Of a stretch of DNA of 64,000 bases, positions 1 to 8,665 are shown piece by piece. The position numbers and the translations under genes were made by a program. Numbering within the stretch: position 1 is the stretch's first letter; the number at the start of each line of letters is the position of its first letter. The notes under the pieces are model-generated. The model was not told the origin of the DNA. It saw nothing but the letters and a program-made list of their open reading frames with translations, and made no database searches. The DNA comes from Nocardia abscessus (lineage in GTDB: Bacteria > Actinomycetota > Actinomycetes > Mycobacteriales > Mycobacteriaceae), in contig NZ_JADLQO010000004.1 in the NCBI RefSeq assembly GCF_015477775.1, positions 310,001-374,000 of the forward strand, written 5' to 3'.

Positions 1-163
1 CCCAGAAATCGGCGAGCGCGCCGAGACCGGTCAGCGGCTGCGCCCACGGCGAGACGAGATACCCGGCGTCCGCGGCGAACAGGTCGGCGAGCCGGTCGGT
101 GCCCGCCGAACGCCAGGCTCGCTCGTATCCGGCGACCCATGCCTCTACAACTGCGCGGTCCAC
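1..163 (-). CDS. NTF2-like / SnoaL-like family protein, N-terminal fragment (3' end outside window)
   Basis: The reading frame is open from a GTG at 163 to the window edge, giving about 54 residues. The pattern of an aromatic helix (WVAGYERAWRSAGTDRLADLF), then DAGYLVSPW, then a GLGALADFW stretch is the typical start of nuclear-transport-factor-2-like proteins of the SnoaL/DUF4440 kind: small cone-shaped folds used as ketosteroid isomerase-like enzymes or ligand-binding proteins. The specific reaction cannot be told from a fragment. The start is a best guess because no clear Shine-Dalgarno sequence precedes it. The next gene upstream on either strand is more than 600 bases away. Confidence 0.6.
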   Translation of the reverse strand, partial: MDRAVVEAWVAGYERAWRSAGTDRLADLFAADAGYLVSPWAQPLTGLGALADFW

Positions 164-204
164 GCGAGGAAGATACGCCGGTCCGATCGGCGGTGCGCGT
201 ATTC

Positions 205-303
205 CGCGAACGGGCCGCGTTTTCCCGGGGCCGACCAGTCGCTCGGTGCACCCCGCGAACAGGCCGCGTTCCCCGCAGCCCGACCCGCCGCTCGGCACAT
301 CCC
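205..303. repeat. Two imperfect tandem copies of a ~49-bp unit
   Basis: A unit beginning cgcgaacgggccgcgtt at 205 recurs at 254 (cgcgaacaggccgcgtt) and its first six bases recur again at 304. The period is 49-50 bp and the copies agree at roughly 80 percent of positions, including the shared cgctcgg block near the end of each unit. No gene spans it. Function is unknown; it may be a decayed duplication. Confidence 0.55.
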
Positions 304-689
304 CGCGAATTGTCGAAGCCGTTCCTGGTTCGGGCGCGTGACGTCGGCAGACCGGTATGTGAGCCCTCGATCGTGAAGACCTCTTCGCGAACAGCGACAC
401 ACCTGGGTCGAAACGGTCTGTCACCGCGGATGTGTTCGCGGCGACCGGCCGACGGCAGGGCCGACGCTCGACGGACGGACGCCGCGCTCGACGGGCACAC
501 GTCGCCGACACCGACATCTGCGCGCCGAGTACCTGCCGGAAACCCGGCTTCGGCCCGGCCGAAATTCGCTGGCACACTTGCCTGCCCGATCCGCGGGCGC
601 GGCGCGGCTCGACACGCCACAATGGTGACCAGACCTCCTCGGCTCGAAACGCCGTGCCAGTCGCCGGGATCCGAATCGAGCTGTGAAAA

Positions 690-707
690 CGAGTAGCCCG
701 CTACTCG
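690..707. promoter_or_regulatory. Perfect inverted repeat upstream of the MalT/BTAD gene (candidate operator)
   Basis: CGAGTAG and CTACTCG are exact 7-bp inverted arms separated by CCCG, ending 74 bp before the chosen ATG. It is not followed by a T run, so an operator is more likely than a terminator. It may be an autoregulatory site, but nothing in the sequence names the binding protein. Confidence 0.45.
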
Positions 708-781
708 GGATTACACCGGCGGTCACTCGCAGAATTCTTTAGCGAGTTCCATACCGAGTGGTCCGTGAGGGAGGCCCGATC

Positions 782-3676
782 ATGCGCATGTCCGGAGCCA
801 CGGCGCCGTCCGGCGCGGGCGGGCTGGGACTGCGGCGCGCACGGTTGCTGCAACGTCTCGCGCAGGCGGACGTCGCGGTGATCACCGCGCCGGCAGGCTC
901 GGGCAAGACCCAGCTGTTACAGCAGTACTCGGCCGGGTGCGGCGAACCGGTCGCCTGGTGCCGCGCCGATCCGGAGGACGCCGACGCGGAGCGCTTCACG
1001 GCCGGGCTTCGAGCCGCCTTGGCCACGGGACCGCGCACGCTGGTGGTCGACGACTTCCATTTCGTGGTCGGAGGACCGGCCGAAACGGCCTTCGAACGCC
1101 TCGTCCTCACGCACTCGGTCGCGGCGGAGGAACGGGTGCGCGTCGTGCTCGGCACCCGGGTACGCCCGACGGTCAATCTGGTCCGCGCCGAACTCGGGCG
1201 TGTCACCATCCTTTCCGGTGACGACATGCGGTTCCGCTGCTGGGAAGTAGAGGCGCTGTTCGCCGACTGCTACGGCCGTCCGCTGCCGCCGGAGGACGCG
1301 GCGGCGCTGTCGCGGCACACCGACGGCTGGGCCGCCGGATTGCACCTGTTCCATCTCGCCACGCAGGCGCTGGGCGCGCGCGACCGGCGGGCGGCCATCC
1401 ACGCCCTCAGCGGGCGTTCGCGCTACCTGCGCGGGTATCTGGCCCGTACCGTCCTGGGCGAGCTGCCCACCGATCTGTGCGAATTTCTGCGGCGCACACA
1501 CGTTTTCGAGACGGTGACCGCGCAGCGCTGCGACCTGTTGCTCGGCCGAACGGATTCCGGCGCGCTCCTGGCCGAACTCGAGCGGCGCCAGGCCATGACC
1601 AGCTCCGACGACGACGGACACAGCTACCGCTATCACGAGGTGCTGCGCCACCATCTGGCCGCGGCGTTGCAGGAGGAACTCGGCACGGCCGAGGCGGCGC
1701 GGTGGTGCGCGCGGGCGGCGGCGCAACTCGAACAGGAAGCGGCGTACGCCGAGGCGGTGCGGTTGTTCGCGCGCGCGGAACGCTGGACCGACGTGGCCAG
1801 AGTCCTGCAAGAGCACGGCGACCGGGTGGCCGGCGACCGGCACAGCCCGGTCTGGTGCGCGGGGCTGCCCGCCGCGGTGGTCGATGACGACCCGTGGCTG
1901 TGCACGGCGACCGCACGCCGGGAGGTGGCCGCCGGACGGCTGCACCGCGCGTCACAGCGCTACCGGCTCGCCGAACAGCTGTTCACCGAACCGGATCTGC
2001 GCGACGCGGTGGCCAGGGAACGCCGCCTGGTCGATATCTGGCTGGACGCTCCCGCCCGGCCGGAGCTGCACTGGATCGATCGGCTGCGCGCCGCGACGCT
2101 CCGTCACCCGGTCGATTACGTTACGGGCGAAAACGACCAGCCCGGTGACTCTTTCGCGCACGCGGGCGCCCTGCTGCTGGCCGGGCACGTCTACAGCGCC
2201 TATCACCGCGCCCAGGCAGCGGCGGACAACGGCGCGCCTTTGCTGCTCGATCTGTGGACCCAGTTCATCGGCGCCTTCGCCGCGCTCGTCTGCGGTGAGG
2301 ACGTGGCGACCCGGATCGAGCATCTGGCCTGCGACGCCGAGCGGGCCGGCGCGCTCATGCTGGTGCGGCTGTGCCGCGCGCTGTCGATGCTCGGTGCGCC
2401 TCGAAGGTCCACCGAAGTCGCCGACGAGTGCGACGCCATCGGCGATCGGTGGGGCGCGGCGCTTGCCGTCGCCATCGCCGCGTGCCGGGAACTGCTCGCG
2501 GGCGAGCCGTCGTCGGCGATCTGGCGGGTGGCCGACGAGCGCTACGCCGCACTGCACGCCGACACCGCACGGGCCTGGGTGCTGGCGTTCGAGGCGATCG
2601 CGGCGCTCTTGGAGAGCAGGCCGGGCGCGGCCGCCATGCTCACCCGTGCGGAGATGTTCGCCCGGACGACGGGTGTTCCCGGCGCGCAGGTGATCGCGCT
2701 GCTCGGCGCGAGCGGCCTTCCCGCGGCCGTCGGCGCGGGGCGGCTCGCCGCGGCGCGGGCGCTCGCCACCGAGATCGGCATGCCTTGGCCGGGCACGCTG
2801 GCCGATCGTGTGCGGCGAACCGAGCCCGTAGGCGCGCAACCACCACCCGCCCCGGCGACGGCGCCTGCTCCCCGGCTGCGGGTGCGGTGTCTGGGCACCT
2901 TCGAGGTTCGAGTCGACGGCGTCGCGCTGGATTGTCAGTCGCTGCGGCCCCGGGCCGCGGCGACACTGCGGTACCTCGCGATGCGTGCCGGGCAGCCCGT
3001 GCACCGCGAGGACCTGGTCGCGGCGCTGTGGCCCGATCTGACGGCGGCACGGGCCAGGCAGAACCTTCAGGTCACCGTGTCCGCGGTGCGCCATTTCCTG
3101 GAACCCGAGATCGGACGCGGGAAGTCGACGCTGCTGGTGCGACAAGGCGAGACCTACTCCATCGCGCTGCCCGGCGACAGCAGCGCCGACGTGGTTACGT
3201 TCACCGCCGCGGTGGACGCGGCCCACCGCGCGCTGCGGACGGGTGACGACGGCGCCGCGCACTGCGCGCTCACCACCGCGCTCGCGGAGTACCGCGGCGA
3301 TCTGTTGCCCGGCGACGGCGCGGCCGAATGGGTCGCGCCCGAACGGGATCGGCTCCGCACGCAGGCCGCGCTGGCAGGCGCCGCGCTGGCCGAGCTCGAG
3401 TTGCGCGGTGGCGAACCGGCCGCGGCCGTCGAGGCGCTGCTGCGCAGTCTGCGTGTCGACCCCTACCTGGATCGCGCGTGGCGGCTGCTGATCGCGGCCT
3501 ACGAACGCGCGGGCGATCTCGCCGCGGCCCAGCAGGCGCGCCGCGACTACGCCCGCGTCCTCGACGAACTCGGGGTCGACGCGGCCCACCCGCTCACGTC
3601 TGCTGCGGCACCAGCTCGAACGGGACGTGCGCCGGGCGCATCGACTCGACGGCACGCGCGATCCGTGACCGGTTGA
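782..3676 (+). CDS. MalT-like ATPase / BTAD (SARP-type) transcriptional regulator
   Basis: A 964-residue cytoplasmic regulator. Near the N-terminus APAGSGKTQLLQQ is a Walker A loop and TLVVDDFH a Walker B-like strand, followed by a helical TPR-like middle. After a proline linker (about residue 690) comes RCLGTFEVRVDG with an OmpR-type winged helix and then a bacterial transcriptional activation domain. In this family an STAND-type ATPase controls a DNA-binding module. ATG 782 is preferred over the GTG at 758 because gagggagg lies 7 nt upstream of it. The gene converges on the injection-system operon and its last 83 bases overlap the gpI-like gene on the other strand. It is a plausible regulator of that cluster; this is inferred from position only. 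Confidence 0.85.
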   Translation: MRMSGATAPSGAGGLGLRRARLLQRLAQADVAVITAPAGSGKTQLLQQYSAGCGEPVAWCRADPEDADAERFTAGLRAALATGPRTLVVDDFHFVVGGPAETAFERLVLTHSVAAEERVRVVLGTRVRPTVNLVRAELGRVTILSGDDMRFRCWEVEALFADCYGRPLPPEDAAALSRHTDGWAAGLHLFHLATQALGARDRRAAIHALSGRSRYLRGYLARTVLGELPTDLCEFLRRTHVFETVTAQRCDLLLGRTDSGALLAELERRQAMTSSDDDGHSYRYHEVLRHHLAAALQEELGTAEAARWCARAAAQLEQEAAYAEAVRLFARAERWTDVARVLQEHGDRVAGDRHSPVWCAGLPAAVVDDDPWLCTATARREVAAGRLHRASQRYRLAEQLFTEPDLRDAVARERRLVDIWLDAPARPELHWIDRLRAATLRHPVDYVTGENDQPGDSFAHAGALLLAGHVYSAYHRAQAAADNGAPLLLDLWTQFIGAFAALVCGEDVATRIEHLACDAERAGALMLVRLCRALSMLGAPRRSTEVADECDAIGDRWGAALAVAIAACRELLAGEPSSAIWRVADERYAALHADTARAWVLAFEAIAALLESRPGAAAMLTRAEMFARTTGVPGAQVIALLGASGLPAAVGAGRLAAARALATEIGMPWPGTLADRVRRTEPVGAQPPPAPATAPAPRLRVRCLGTFEVRVDGVALDCQSLRPRAAATLRYLAMRAGQPVHREDLVAALWPDLTAARARQNLQVTVSAVRHFLEPEIGRGKSTLLVRQGETYSIALPGDSSADVVTFTAAVDAAHRALRTGDDGAAHCALTTALAEYRGDLLPGDGAAEWVAPERDRLRTQAALAGAALAELELRGGEPAAAVEALLRSLRVDPYLDRAWRLLIAAYERAGDLAAAQQARRDYARVLDELGVDAAHPLTSAAAPARTGRAPGASTRRHARSVTG

Positions 3677-4136
3677 CCTCGTCCCAGCGATCAGCGGGCA
3701 CCCGGACCACCAGTCGCGGCGTCGGCGAACCCGGAGCGGCGGAATCCGGGATGCGGGACCACCGAGCGCCGCCGCTGTCGATCACCTCGACTTCGCAGCC
3801 ACAGGTACGCCGGATATGGTCCCGCAGGGCCGCGATTCCGCCGCGGCGGGCGTGCAGCGCGACCGCTGCCGCGACGACCGCGCGCCTGCGCGGCAGCGAC
3901 CACCGCTCATCGATCTCGGCGTCGACCCAGCCCGCGAGCCAGTTCAGGAAGTCCGCGGGCGCGAGGGCGGCGTCGACGTAGGCGTCCAGCCCGTCGAGCG
4001 TCAGGAAGACCGGTGCGAGCAGTTCGTCCATTCCGGCGGTCCAGCGCTGGACGAGCGGATCATCGAGGTAGATGCCGGGCAGGAATTCACTGATCGGGTG
4101 CGCCGAGGGCAGTCCGGCGACCGTGCCCCTGCTCAT
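3594..4136 (-). CDS. eCIS baseplate protein, phage tail gpI-like (Afp12/Pvc12-like)
   Basis: A 180-residue protein, last gene of the contractile injection cluster. The N-terminal PGIYLDDPLVQRWTAGMDELL, the central FLNWLAGWV and the later helix with RRRAVVAAAVALHARRGGIAALRDHI are the hallmarks of tail protein I / Afp12-type proteins, which join the J-type wedge protein at the baseplate periphery. Its ATG overlaps the stop of the gpJ-like gene (ATGA), indicating translational coupling. It is short for the family, consistent with a simple baseplate without fibres. Its 3' end runs into the convergent regulator gene for 83 bp, leaving no room for a separate terminator. Confidence 0.85.
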   Translation of the reverse strand: MSRGTVAGLPSAHPISEFLPGIYLDDPLVQRWTAGMDELLAPVFLTLDGLDAYVDAALAPADFLNWLAGWVDAEIDERWSLPRRRAVVAAAVALHARRGGIAALRDHIRRTCGCEVEVIDSGGARWSRIPDSAAPGSPTPRLVVRVPADRWDEVNRSRIARAVESMRPAHVPFELVPQQT

Positions 4137-6109
4137 GACGTCACCTTGATCTGGTGGTCGAAAGAGAAGACCAATCCGTTGGGCGGCAGCGTGATTCGCT
4201 CGGCGGCTTCGCCACGGGTGCCGCTGATCGGGTCGGCGGGGTACAGGCGCAGCGTCTCGATCTGCTCGACGCCGTCGACCGCCTGCAACACCGCGAACAA
4301 CTCCCCGGCCTGCACCGGTCTGCCGAACGGCCACCCGGTGCCGTCGGGCCCGTCGGAGATCGGGTGCAGGTAGCGATTCAGCGCGTGGATCGCGCGGTCC
4401 CGAACCCGGGACGGGTCGTTGGTGACCCCAGCGCGCACGGCGGCGACCACGGTGACGCCGCGATAGCGCGGCGGCTCCACGACCAAGCGCGCGCCGATCA
4501 TCCGCCGTTCGTCCAGGTATCGCACGACGGTGCGCAACAATTCGTCCGTCGGCTGCAGCCGCTCGAACGGCACGCTCGCGCGCTCGTCACTGTCCACGTC
4601 CGGCACCAGCAGGACCCGGACCACCGCGGCGTCGGGGCCGGTCCCGGACAGGCAGCGGGCGCGGGCGACGCGCGGTGACGCGGCGCGCGCCAGCAGTTCG
4701 TAGTCCCGGACGGTGACCGCGCGGTCCCGAGTGCGCAGCAGCATCGGAGCACGGAGCTTGGCGTTGTCGACCGTTTCGCCGTCCACCCCACCCGATCCCG
4801 GCTTGCGGTTCTCGATGCGCGTGACGAAGGGCAGCGAGCTGCGCAGCAATCGCACGGTGCCACGGGCGACGTTGCCGCGGCGCCCGCCGCCGGTGTGGTA
4901 CAGCGGCACCCGGATCGGCGCGCCCTTCGGCGGGACCGCACCGTACTGGGTGACCGAGCCGTCGGGTTGCCGGATTCCGGGCCCGAAGCAGACGGTGCCG
5001 GTGGCGGCGTCCAAGGTGAAATGCCGATCGTCCGGCCCGCTCGCGCCGAAGTGCTCGACGCGCTCCCACGGCTGCCAGCCGCTGCCCGCCGCGACCTCGA
5101 TGACGACCCGCTCGCCCGGCTCGGTCACCACGGGCGGCCGATCGAGCGGAAAGCGTTGCGCGGGAATGCCTTCGGACATTCCGATCACCTCGTCCCGGAC
5201 CAGCTCGGCGTAGCGGGCGTCCACGGTGCCGCCGATCGTGAAAGCCGACGCGTCGAACACCCGGGGTGAGGCGGTGTAGGGCGGCTGCCCCGGCGCGACA
5301 GGCACCACCCGGCAGCGCAGCCAGCCCGCGCTGCGCCGCTGGATCAGCGACGCCTGATGTGTGGGCGGCACGTGCAGCACCACGTCGCCAGGGCGGTTGA
5401 GCCCGCCGGTGTCGTCGCGTTCGAGTTCGCAGTCCACCCAGCCCCGCCCGTCCCATGCCTCCCACACCAGCGGAGGTTGGAGCGGATCGACGCCGACGCC
5501 TTCCACCCGGCAGTCGAAGCGCAACACGACCGCGCACGACGGAACCGGATCGGACAGTCCCAGCAACAACGTGTCGCCGGGCTTCGGCGTCGACGAGAAG
5601 CAGGTGAACTGCACACCGGTGGTGAGCCGGTCGGTGCAGTCGACCACCGGGCCGTCGACCGCGGCAGTGGCGACGGCGGACAGGGAGCAGGGCACGATGG
5701 GCAGTTCCGCGACGGTCGTGAACACCACGGGCTCGATCGTCTCGCTGCGCCAGTGCCCGGTGTGCTCGGCCTGCGCGCGGCCGGTCGCGGTCTGCGTGCC
5801 CGCGGGCACCGGCACGACCTCCGCTCGCGGCGCGGAAAGCCAGAACGTCACCGGCACCGTCGCCGCGCTCGGCGCGAACAGCTCGATGCCGAGCAGCTCC
5901 AGGAACTTCAGGTAGAGGCGGTCCGGCACCCGGTTGAGCCGGTACAGCAGCTGGTCGACCATCATGGCGTAGGTCTCCAGCAGGGTGATCCCCGGATCGG
6001 AGACGTTGTGGTCGCTCCACTCGGGACAGTGTTGCTGCACATAGCGTTTCGCGTCGTCGACGAGCCCTTGGAAGGATCGGTCGTCGAGATTGGGGGCGGG
6101 CAGGGTCAC
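4133..6109 (-). CDS. eCIS baseplate wedge protein, gpJ-like (Afp11/Pvc11-like)
   Basis: A 658-residue structural protein of the baseplate wedge. The start LPAPNLDDRSFQGLVDDAK and the early HNVSDPGITLLETYAMMVDQLLYRLNRVPDR are the diagnostic N-terminal region of Afp11-like baseplate J proteins. The C-terminal half (RDRAVTVRDYELLARAASP, then a VVEPPRYRGVTV strand) is the baseplate J core. In this family the wedge protein pairs with gp25 and gpI to form the ring that triggers sheath contraction. The GTG start at 6109 overlaps the gp25 stop (GTGA), and its own stop overlaps the gpI start. The reading frame is open well upstream, but that part is out-of-frame translation of gp25. Confidence 0.92.
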   Translation of the reverse strand: MTLPAPNLDDRSFQGLVDDAKRYVQQHCPEWSDHNVSDPGITLLETYAMMVDQLLYRLNRVPDRLYLKFLELLGIELFAPSAATVPVTFWLSAPRAEVVPVPAGTQTATGRAQAEHTGHWRSETIEPVVFTTVAELPIVPCSLSAVATAAVDGPVVDCTDRLTTGVQFTCFSSTPKPGDTLLLGLSDPVPSCAVVLRFDCRVEGVGVDPLQPPLVWEAWDGRGWVDCELERDDTGGLNRPGDVVLHVPPTHQASLIQRRSAGWLRCRVVPVAPGQPPYTASPRVFDASAFTIGGTVDARYAELVRDEVIGMSEGIPAQRFPLDRPPVVTEPGERVVIEVAAGSGWQPWERVEHFGASGPDDRHFTLDAATGTVCFGPGIRQPDGSVTQYGAVPPKGAPIRVPLYHTGGGRRGNVARGTVRLLRSSLPFVTRIENRKPGSGGVDGETVDNAKLRAPMLLRTRDRAVTVRDYELLARAASPRVARARCLSGTGPDAAVVRVLLVPDVDSDERASVPFERLQPTDELLRTVVRYLDERRMIGARLVVEPPRYRGVTVVAAVRAGVTNDPSRVRDRAIHALNRYLHPISDGPDGTGWPFGRPVQAGELFAVLQAVDGVEQIETLRLYPADPISGTRGEAAERITLPPNGLVFSFDHQIKVTS

Positions 6110-6534
6110 GACACACCTCCCGGGTAGTTGTCCTCGACGTGCGGCGGGATGACATAGAACGGGAACACCAGATTGCGCGGATCGTTGCGGCCACGGATGC
6201 TGTAGCGCACGTCGATGTAGAGCGTCCCGTTGTCGACCTCGTCGAAACGCACCTGCACGGTGTCGAGATCGATGCGTGGCTCCCATCGCTCCAGAGCGGC
6301 CCGCACCTCGTAGACGATCTGTCCCGCAGTGGCGGCATCGGCCGGGGCGAATGCGAATTCGTGGATGGCGCAGCCGAATTCGGGACGCATCGGCCGCTCT
6401 CCCGGCGAGGTGCCGAGAATCAGCCGGATGCTCTCCTTGATCTCCTGGTCGGCGGTCACCAGGGCGATGGCGCCGGTGTGGTCGGTCCGCATCGGGAAGA
6501 ACGCCCATCCGGCGCCGATGAACTGCTCGGCCAT
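6106..6534 (-). CDS. eCIS baseplate protein, GPW/gp25 family (Afp9/Pvc9-like)
   Basis: A 142-residue member of the gp25 family, the innermost wedge component that primes sheath assembly in contractile systems. The central ESIRLILGTSPGERPMRPEFG is the classic gp25 signature (the EPR core motif is represented here by GERPMRPEFG), followed by the family's paired strands VRFDEVDNGTLYIDVRYSIRG. It sits 4 nt after the PAAR gene stop and overlaps the wedge gene by 4 nt, the canonical spike-gp25-gpJ order. Confidence 0.93.
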   Translation of the reverse strand: MAEQFIGAGWAFFPMRTDHTGAIALVTADQEIKESIRLILGTSPGERPMRPEFGCAIHEFAFAPADAATAGQIVYEVRAALERWEPRIDLDTVQVRFDEVDNGTLYIDVRYSIRGRNDPRNLVFPFYVIPPHVEDNYPGGVS

Positions 6535-6538
6535 CGCG

Positions 6539-6826
6539 CTACCCGCCGATCAGCACGGTCGGGCAGCCGAGCACGACCGGGGCGCCGCACGCGGACAGAT
6601 CGCCGACCCGGGCGGCGGGCATGCCGCCGATCAGCACCGTCGGGCAGCCGGGCCCGGCGATGGCCGAGGGCGGGTGCACGGCCGGGGGCGGGAACGAGCA
6701 CACGTGCGGCGTTCCGACGGTGGCGGCGGGCATCCCCCCGATCAGGACCGTCGGGACGCCGGGCGGCGCGATCGCACCCGGGTGGGCGGTCGGGTCACCG
6801 ACCCGTGCTGCTGGTGGCATCTGCAC
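6539..6826 (-). CDS. PAAR-repeat spike tip protein
   Basis: A 95-residue PAAR-domain protein that caps the VgrG-like spike as a sharpened, metal-stabilised tip. It has the family pattern PAARVGDPTAHPG, and the motif PTVLIGG occurs three times (two followed by MPAA), with His/Cys residues (HPG, HVC, SACG) that could bind a metal. It directly follows the spike gene (6-nt gap). No toxin domain is fused to it; it ends right after the third repeat, so it is probably only structural. Confidence 0.92.
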   Translation of the reverse strand: MQMPPAARVGDPTAHPGAIAPPGVPTVLIGGMPAATVGTPHVCSFPPPAVHPPSAIAGPGCPTVLIGGMPAARVGDLSACGAPVVLGCPTVLIGG

Positions 6827-6832
6827 TCCCGT

Positions 6833-8659
6833 TCAGTTGATCCGGACCACGCCGGCACGCACGGTCGCCGTCGCGCCCGCCGTGAGTTCCGCGCTCGCGC
6901 TGCCGTTCACCGTCACCGTCGAGCCCTGCACTCCGACGTTCGCGGTGCTGGACACCTCCACCGCACCCGCGCCGCCGTCGATCGTCACGCCGGTCTTGGC
7001 GCCCAACGCGATGTCGTTGCCGGTGAGCCGGAGCGTCCCGGTGCCCGCGTCGATCGTCACTCCGTTGCGTGCGGCGATGCTGACGGTGCCGTCGCTGTGC
7101 ACGGAGATGGTCGTGGCCTTCCGGTCCAGGTCCACGGTCAGCTTGTCGTCCCCGGTGGCGAGGTGCACGCCCTGCGCGCCCGCCGCCGCTTCCCGGAACT
7201 CGAGGCGGTGGCCGGTCCGGGAGACGATCGAGCGGCGGTTCACCGCCCCGCTGACGCGGTCGACGAGATCGCCCTCCCCCTCGGGTGGCGCGTCGACGCC
7301 GTTGTAGAGTCCGCCGACGACGTAAGGGCGGCGAAAGTCACCGTGTTCGAAGGCCACCAGTACCTCGTCGCCCACCTCGGGCAGGAACAGCGCGCCGCGT
7401 TTCCCACCCGCGCCCTGCTGCACGGTGCGCGCCCAAGCGCTGACGAAGCTGTCGGCCAGCCACGGGAAGGTCACCCGGACCCTGGCCATGTTCTCGGGGT
7501 CTTTGTTGTCGCTGACCTGGCCGATCACCACCCCGCCCAGCGCCTGGCGAGCGCCCGGCGCCGAGACGCCGGTCAGTCCGGCGAGGGTGCGATCGCGGGT
7601 GCCGCTGACGATCACGCTGGTCGTGTAGCCGGTGACCGGGTCGAAGGTGTGCCGGGAGGCGGTCACGCAGTACTTGCCCTCGAACGGTTTTCCCACGTTG
7701 GCCAGCGCCACCGCCGTGCCCGCGCGCACGGTGGGATTGCCGCGCAGCAGTGCTTCCAGCTCGGTGAAGCCACCGGCGACCTGCTCGGCGAGCGCCTTGC
7801 ACGCGTCGTCCACTTCGCCCTGGGTGCCGTGCGGCACACGCGCTGCGACCAGATCGGGCGCTTCGAACAGGCGGGCCAACTCCTCCGGCCGGACGCCGTT
7901 GACCGCGGTCGTTGTGCGCGCGGGCGCTTCGGCGACCACGGGCTTCTTCCGCGTGACATCCCAGCCGCGGACCTGCACCGCGGGTACCTGATCGGCGGAG
8001 GTGACGATCGCACGCAACCGCAATACGTTGCGCCCCAGTTCCAGGACCAGCGGCTCCTCGGTGGCCTTCGCGTCGGTCGCGGGCGCGGTGGCCGCGGCGG
8101 TCGGCTTGCCGAAGTCGAGTTTCCCGTCGGTCACCGCCACCTCGGCGCCGATGTCCGCGGCGAGCTGGCGCAACAGTTCCCAATCGCTCACGTTGCCCTG
8201 CGAGATCTGCTCCAGCACAGTGCCGCCCGCATCGATGCGGCCCACCTCGATCCCCGCGGCTCCCGCCACGCGGCGCGCGACGTCCGCGGCCGACATGTGC
8301 TCGAAACTCGCGACGCGCCTGCCTCGTTGCAGCCGGTGTGACCTGTCCAGCCCGCGCACCGTGGTGAAGGTACCGGTGCCGTCGAACTCCTTCTCGATGG
8401 CGGTGACCTCCGCCGACAGCAGCGGCACCGGCGTGTTCGCCTCGTTGGAGGCGACGCTGAGCGCGACCGGCGCCCCGATCTCGATCCTCGCCTTCTCCAG
8501 CACCACGTGGTTCGGATCCCGGAAGCGGAGGACGAACAGATCCGGCGCGCTGCGGCTGTCGTCCACCATGGCGTAGGTGAGCAGCGCGGCGACGTCGTCG
8601 GGCAACGGCGCGCCCGCCACCCGCACGAGCAGCTGATTGGTGAAATCCTGGGCGGGCAT
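6833..8659 (-). CDS. eCIS spike protein, VgrG/gp27-gp5-like (Afp8/Pvc8-like)
   Basis: A 608-residue central spike/hub protein. The first ~370 residues have the gp27-like hub pattern (FVLRFRDPNHVVLEKARIEIG, then HMSAADVARRVAGAAGIEVG). About residue 380 begins the OB-fold (GGVVIGQVSDNKDPENMARVR, then EVGDEVLVAFEHGDFRRPYVVGGLYNG), which is the most conserved part of VgrG/gpV proteins. The C-terminus is a run of short alternating strands, the expected triple-stranded beta-helix needle. Trimeric assembly is known for the family. No enzymatic extension is present. It lies between the LysM adaptor and the PAAR tip. Confidence 0.95.
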   Translation of the reverse strand: MPAQDFTNQLLVRVAGAPLPDDVAALLTYAMVDDSRSAPDLFVLRFRDPNHVVLEKARIEIGAPVALSVASNEANTPVPLLSAEVTAIEKEFDGTGTFTTVRGLDRSHRLQRGRRVASFEHMSAADVARRVAGAAGIEVGRIDAGGTVLEQISQGNVSDWELLRQLAADIGAEVAVTDGKLDFGKPTAAATAPATDAKATEEPLVLELGRNVLRLRAIVTSADQVPAVQVRGWDVTRKKPVVAEAPARTTTAVNGVRPEELARLFEAPDLVAARVPHGTQGEVDDACKALAEQVAGGFTELEALLRGNPTVRAGTAVALANVGKPFEGKYCVTASRHTFDPVTGYTTSVIVSGTRDRTLAGLTGVSAPGARQALGGVVIGQVSDNKDPENMARVRVTFPWLADSFVSAWARTVQQGAGGKRGALFLPEVGDEVLVAFEHGDFRRPYVVGGLYNGVDAPPEGEGDLVDRVSGAVNRRSIVSRTGHRLEFREAAAGAQGVHLATGDDKLTVDLDRKATTISVHSDGTVSIAARNGVTIDAGTGTLRLTGNDIALGAKTGVTIDGGAGAVEVSSTANVGVQGSTVTVNGSASAELTAGATATVRAGVVRIN

Positions 8660-8665
8660 CGCGCG

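Larger units (their letters stand above)
164..781. other. Gene-poor interval ahead of the MalT/BTAD regulator
   Basis: No reading frame here has a recognisable product; the open frames are arginine/proline-rich translations typical of high-GC noise. The interval contains an imperfect tandem repeat (205-303) and a perfect inverted repeat close to the regulator start (690-707). A ribosome binding site gagggagg at 767-774 precedes the ATG at 782. I see no RNA gene. Confidence 0.6.

Noticed and set aside
139..696. Open frame of 185 codons on the + strand before the regulator
   Set aside because: Arg/Pro/Ser-rich composition without domain or ribosome site; it is antisense to the real NTF2-like gene start and typical of high-GC noise.
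1952..3655. 567-codon open frame antisense to the MalT/BTAD gene
   Set aside because: The + strand frame has full domain content; the antisense translation is Arg/Gln/Gly-rich and unlike any family.
6539..6826. PAAR protein as a toxin carrier
   Set aside because: It ends at residue 95 just after the third repeat; there is no C-terminal toxin domain.
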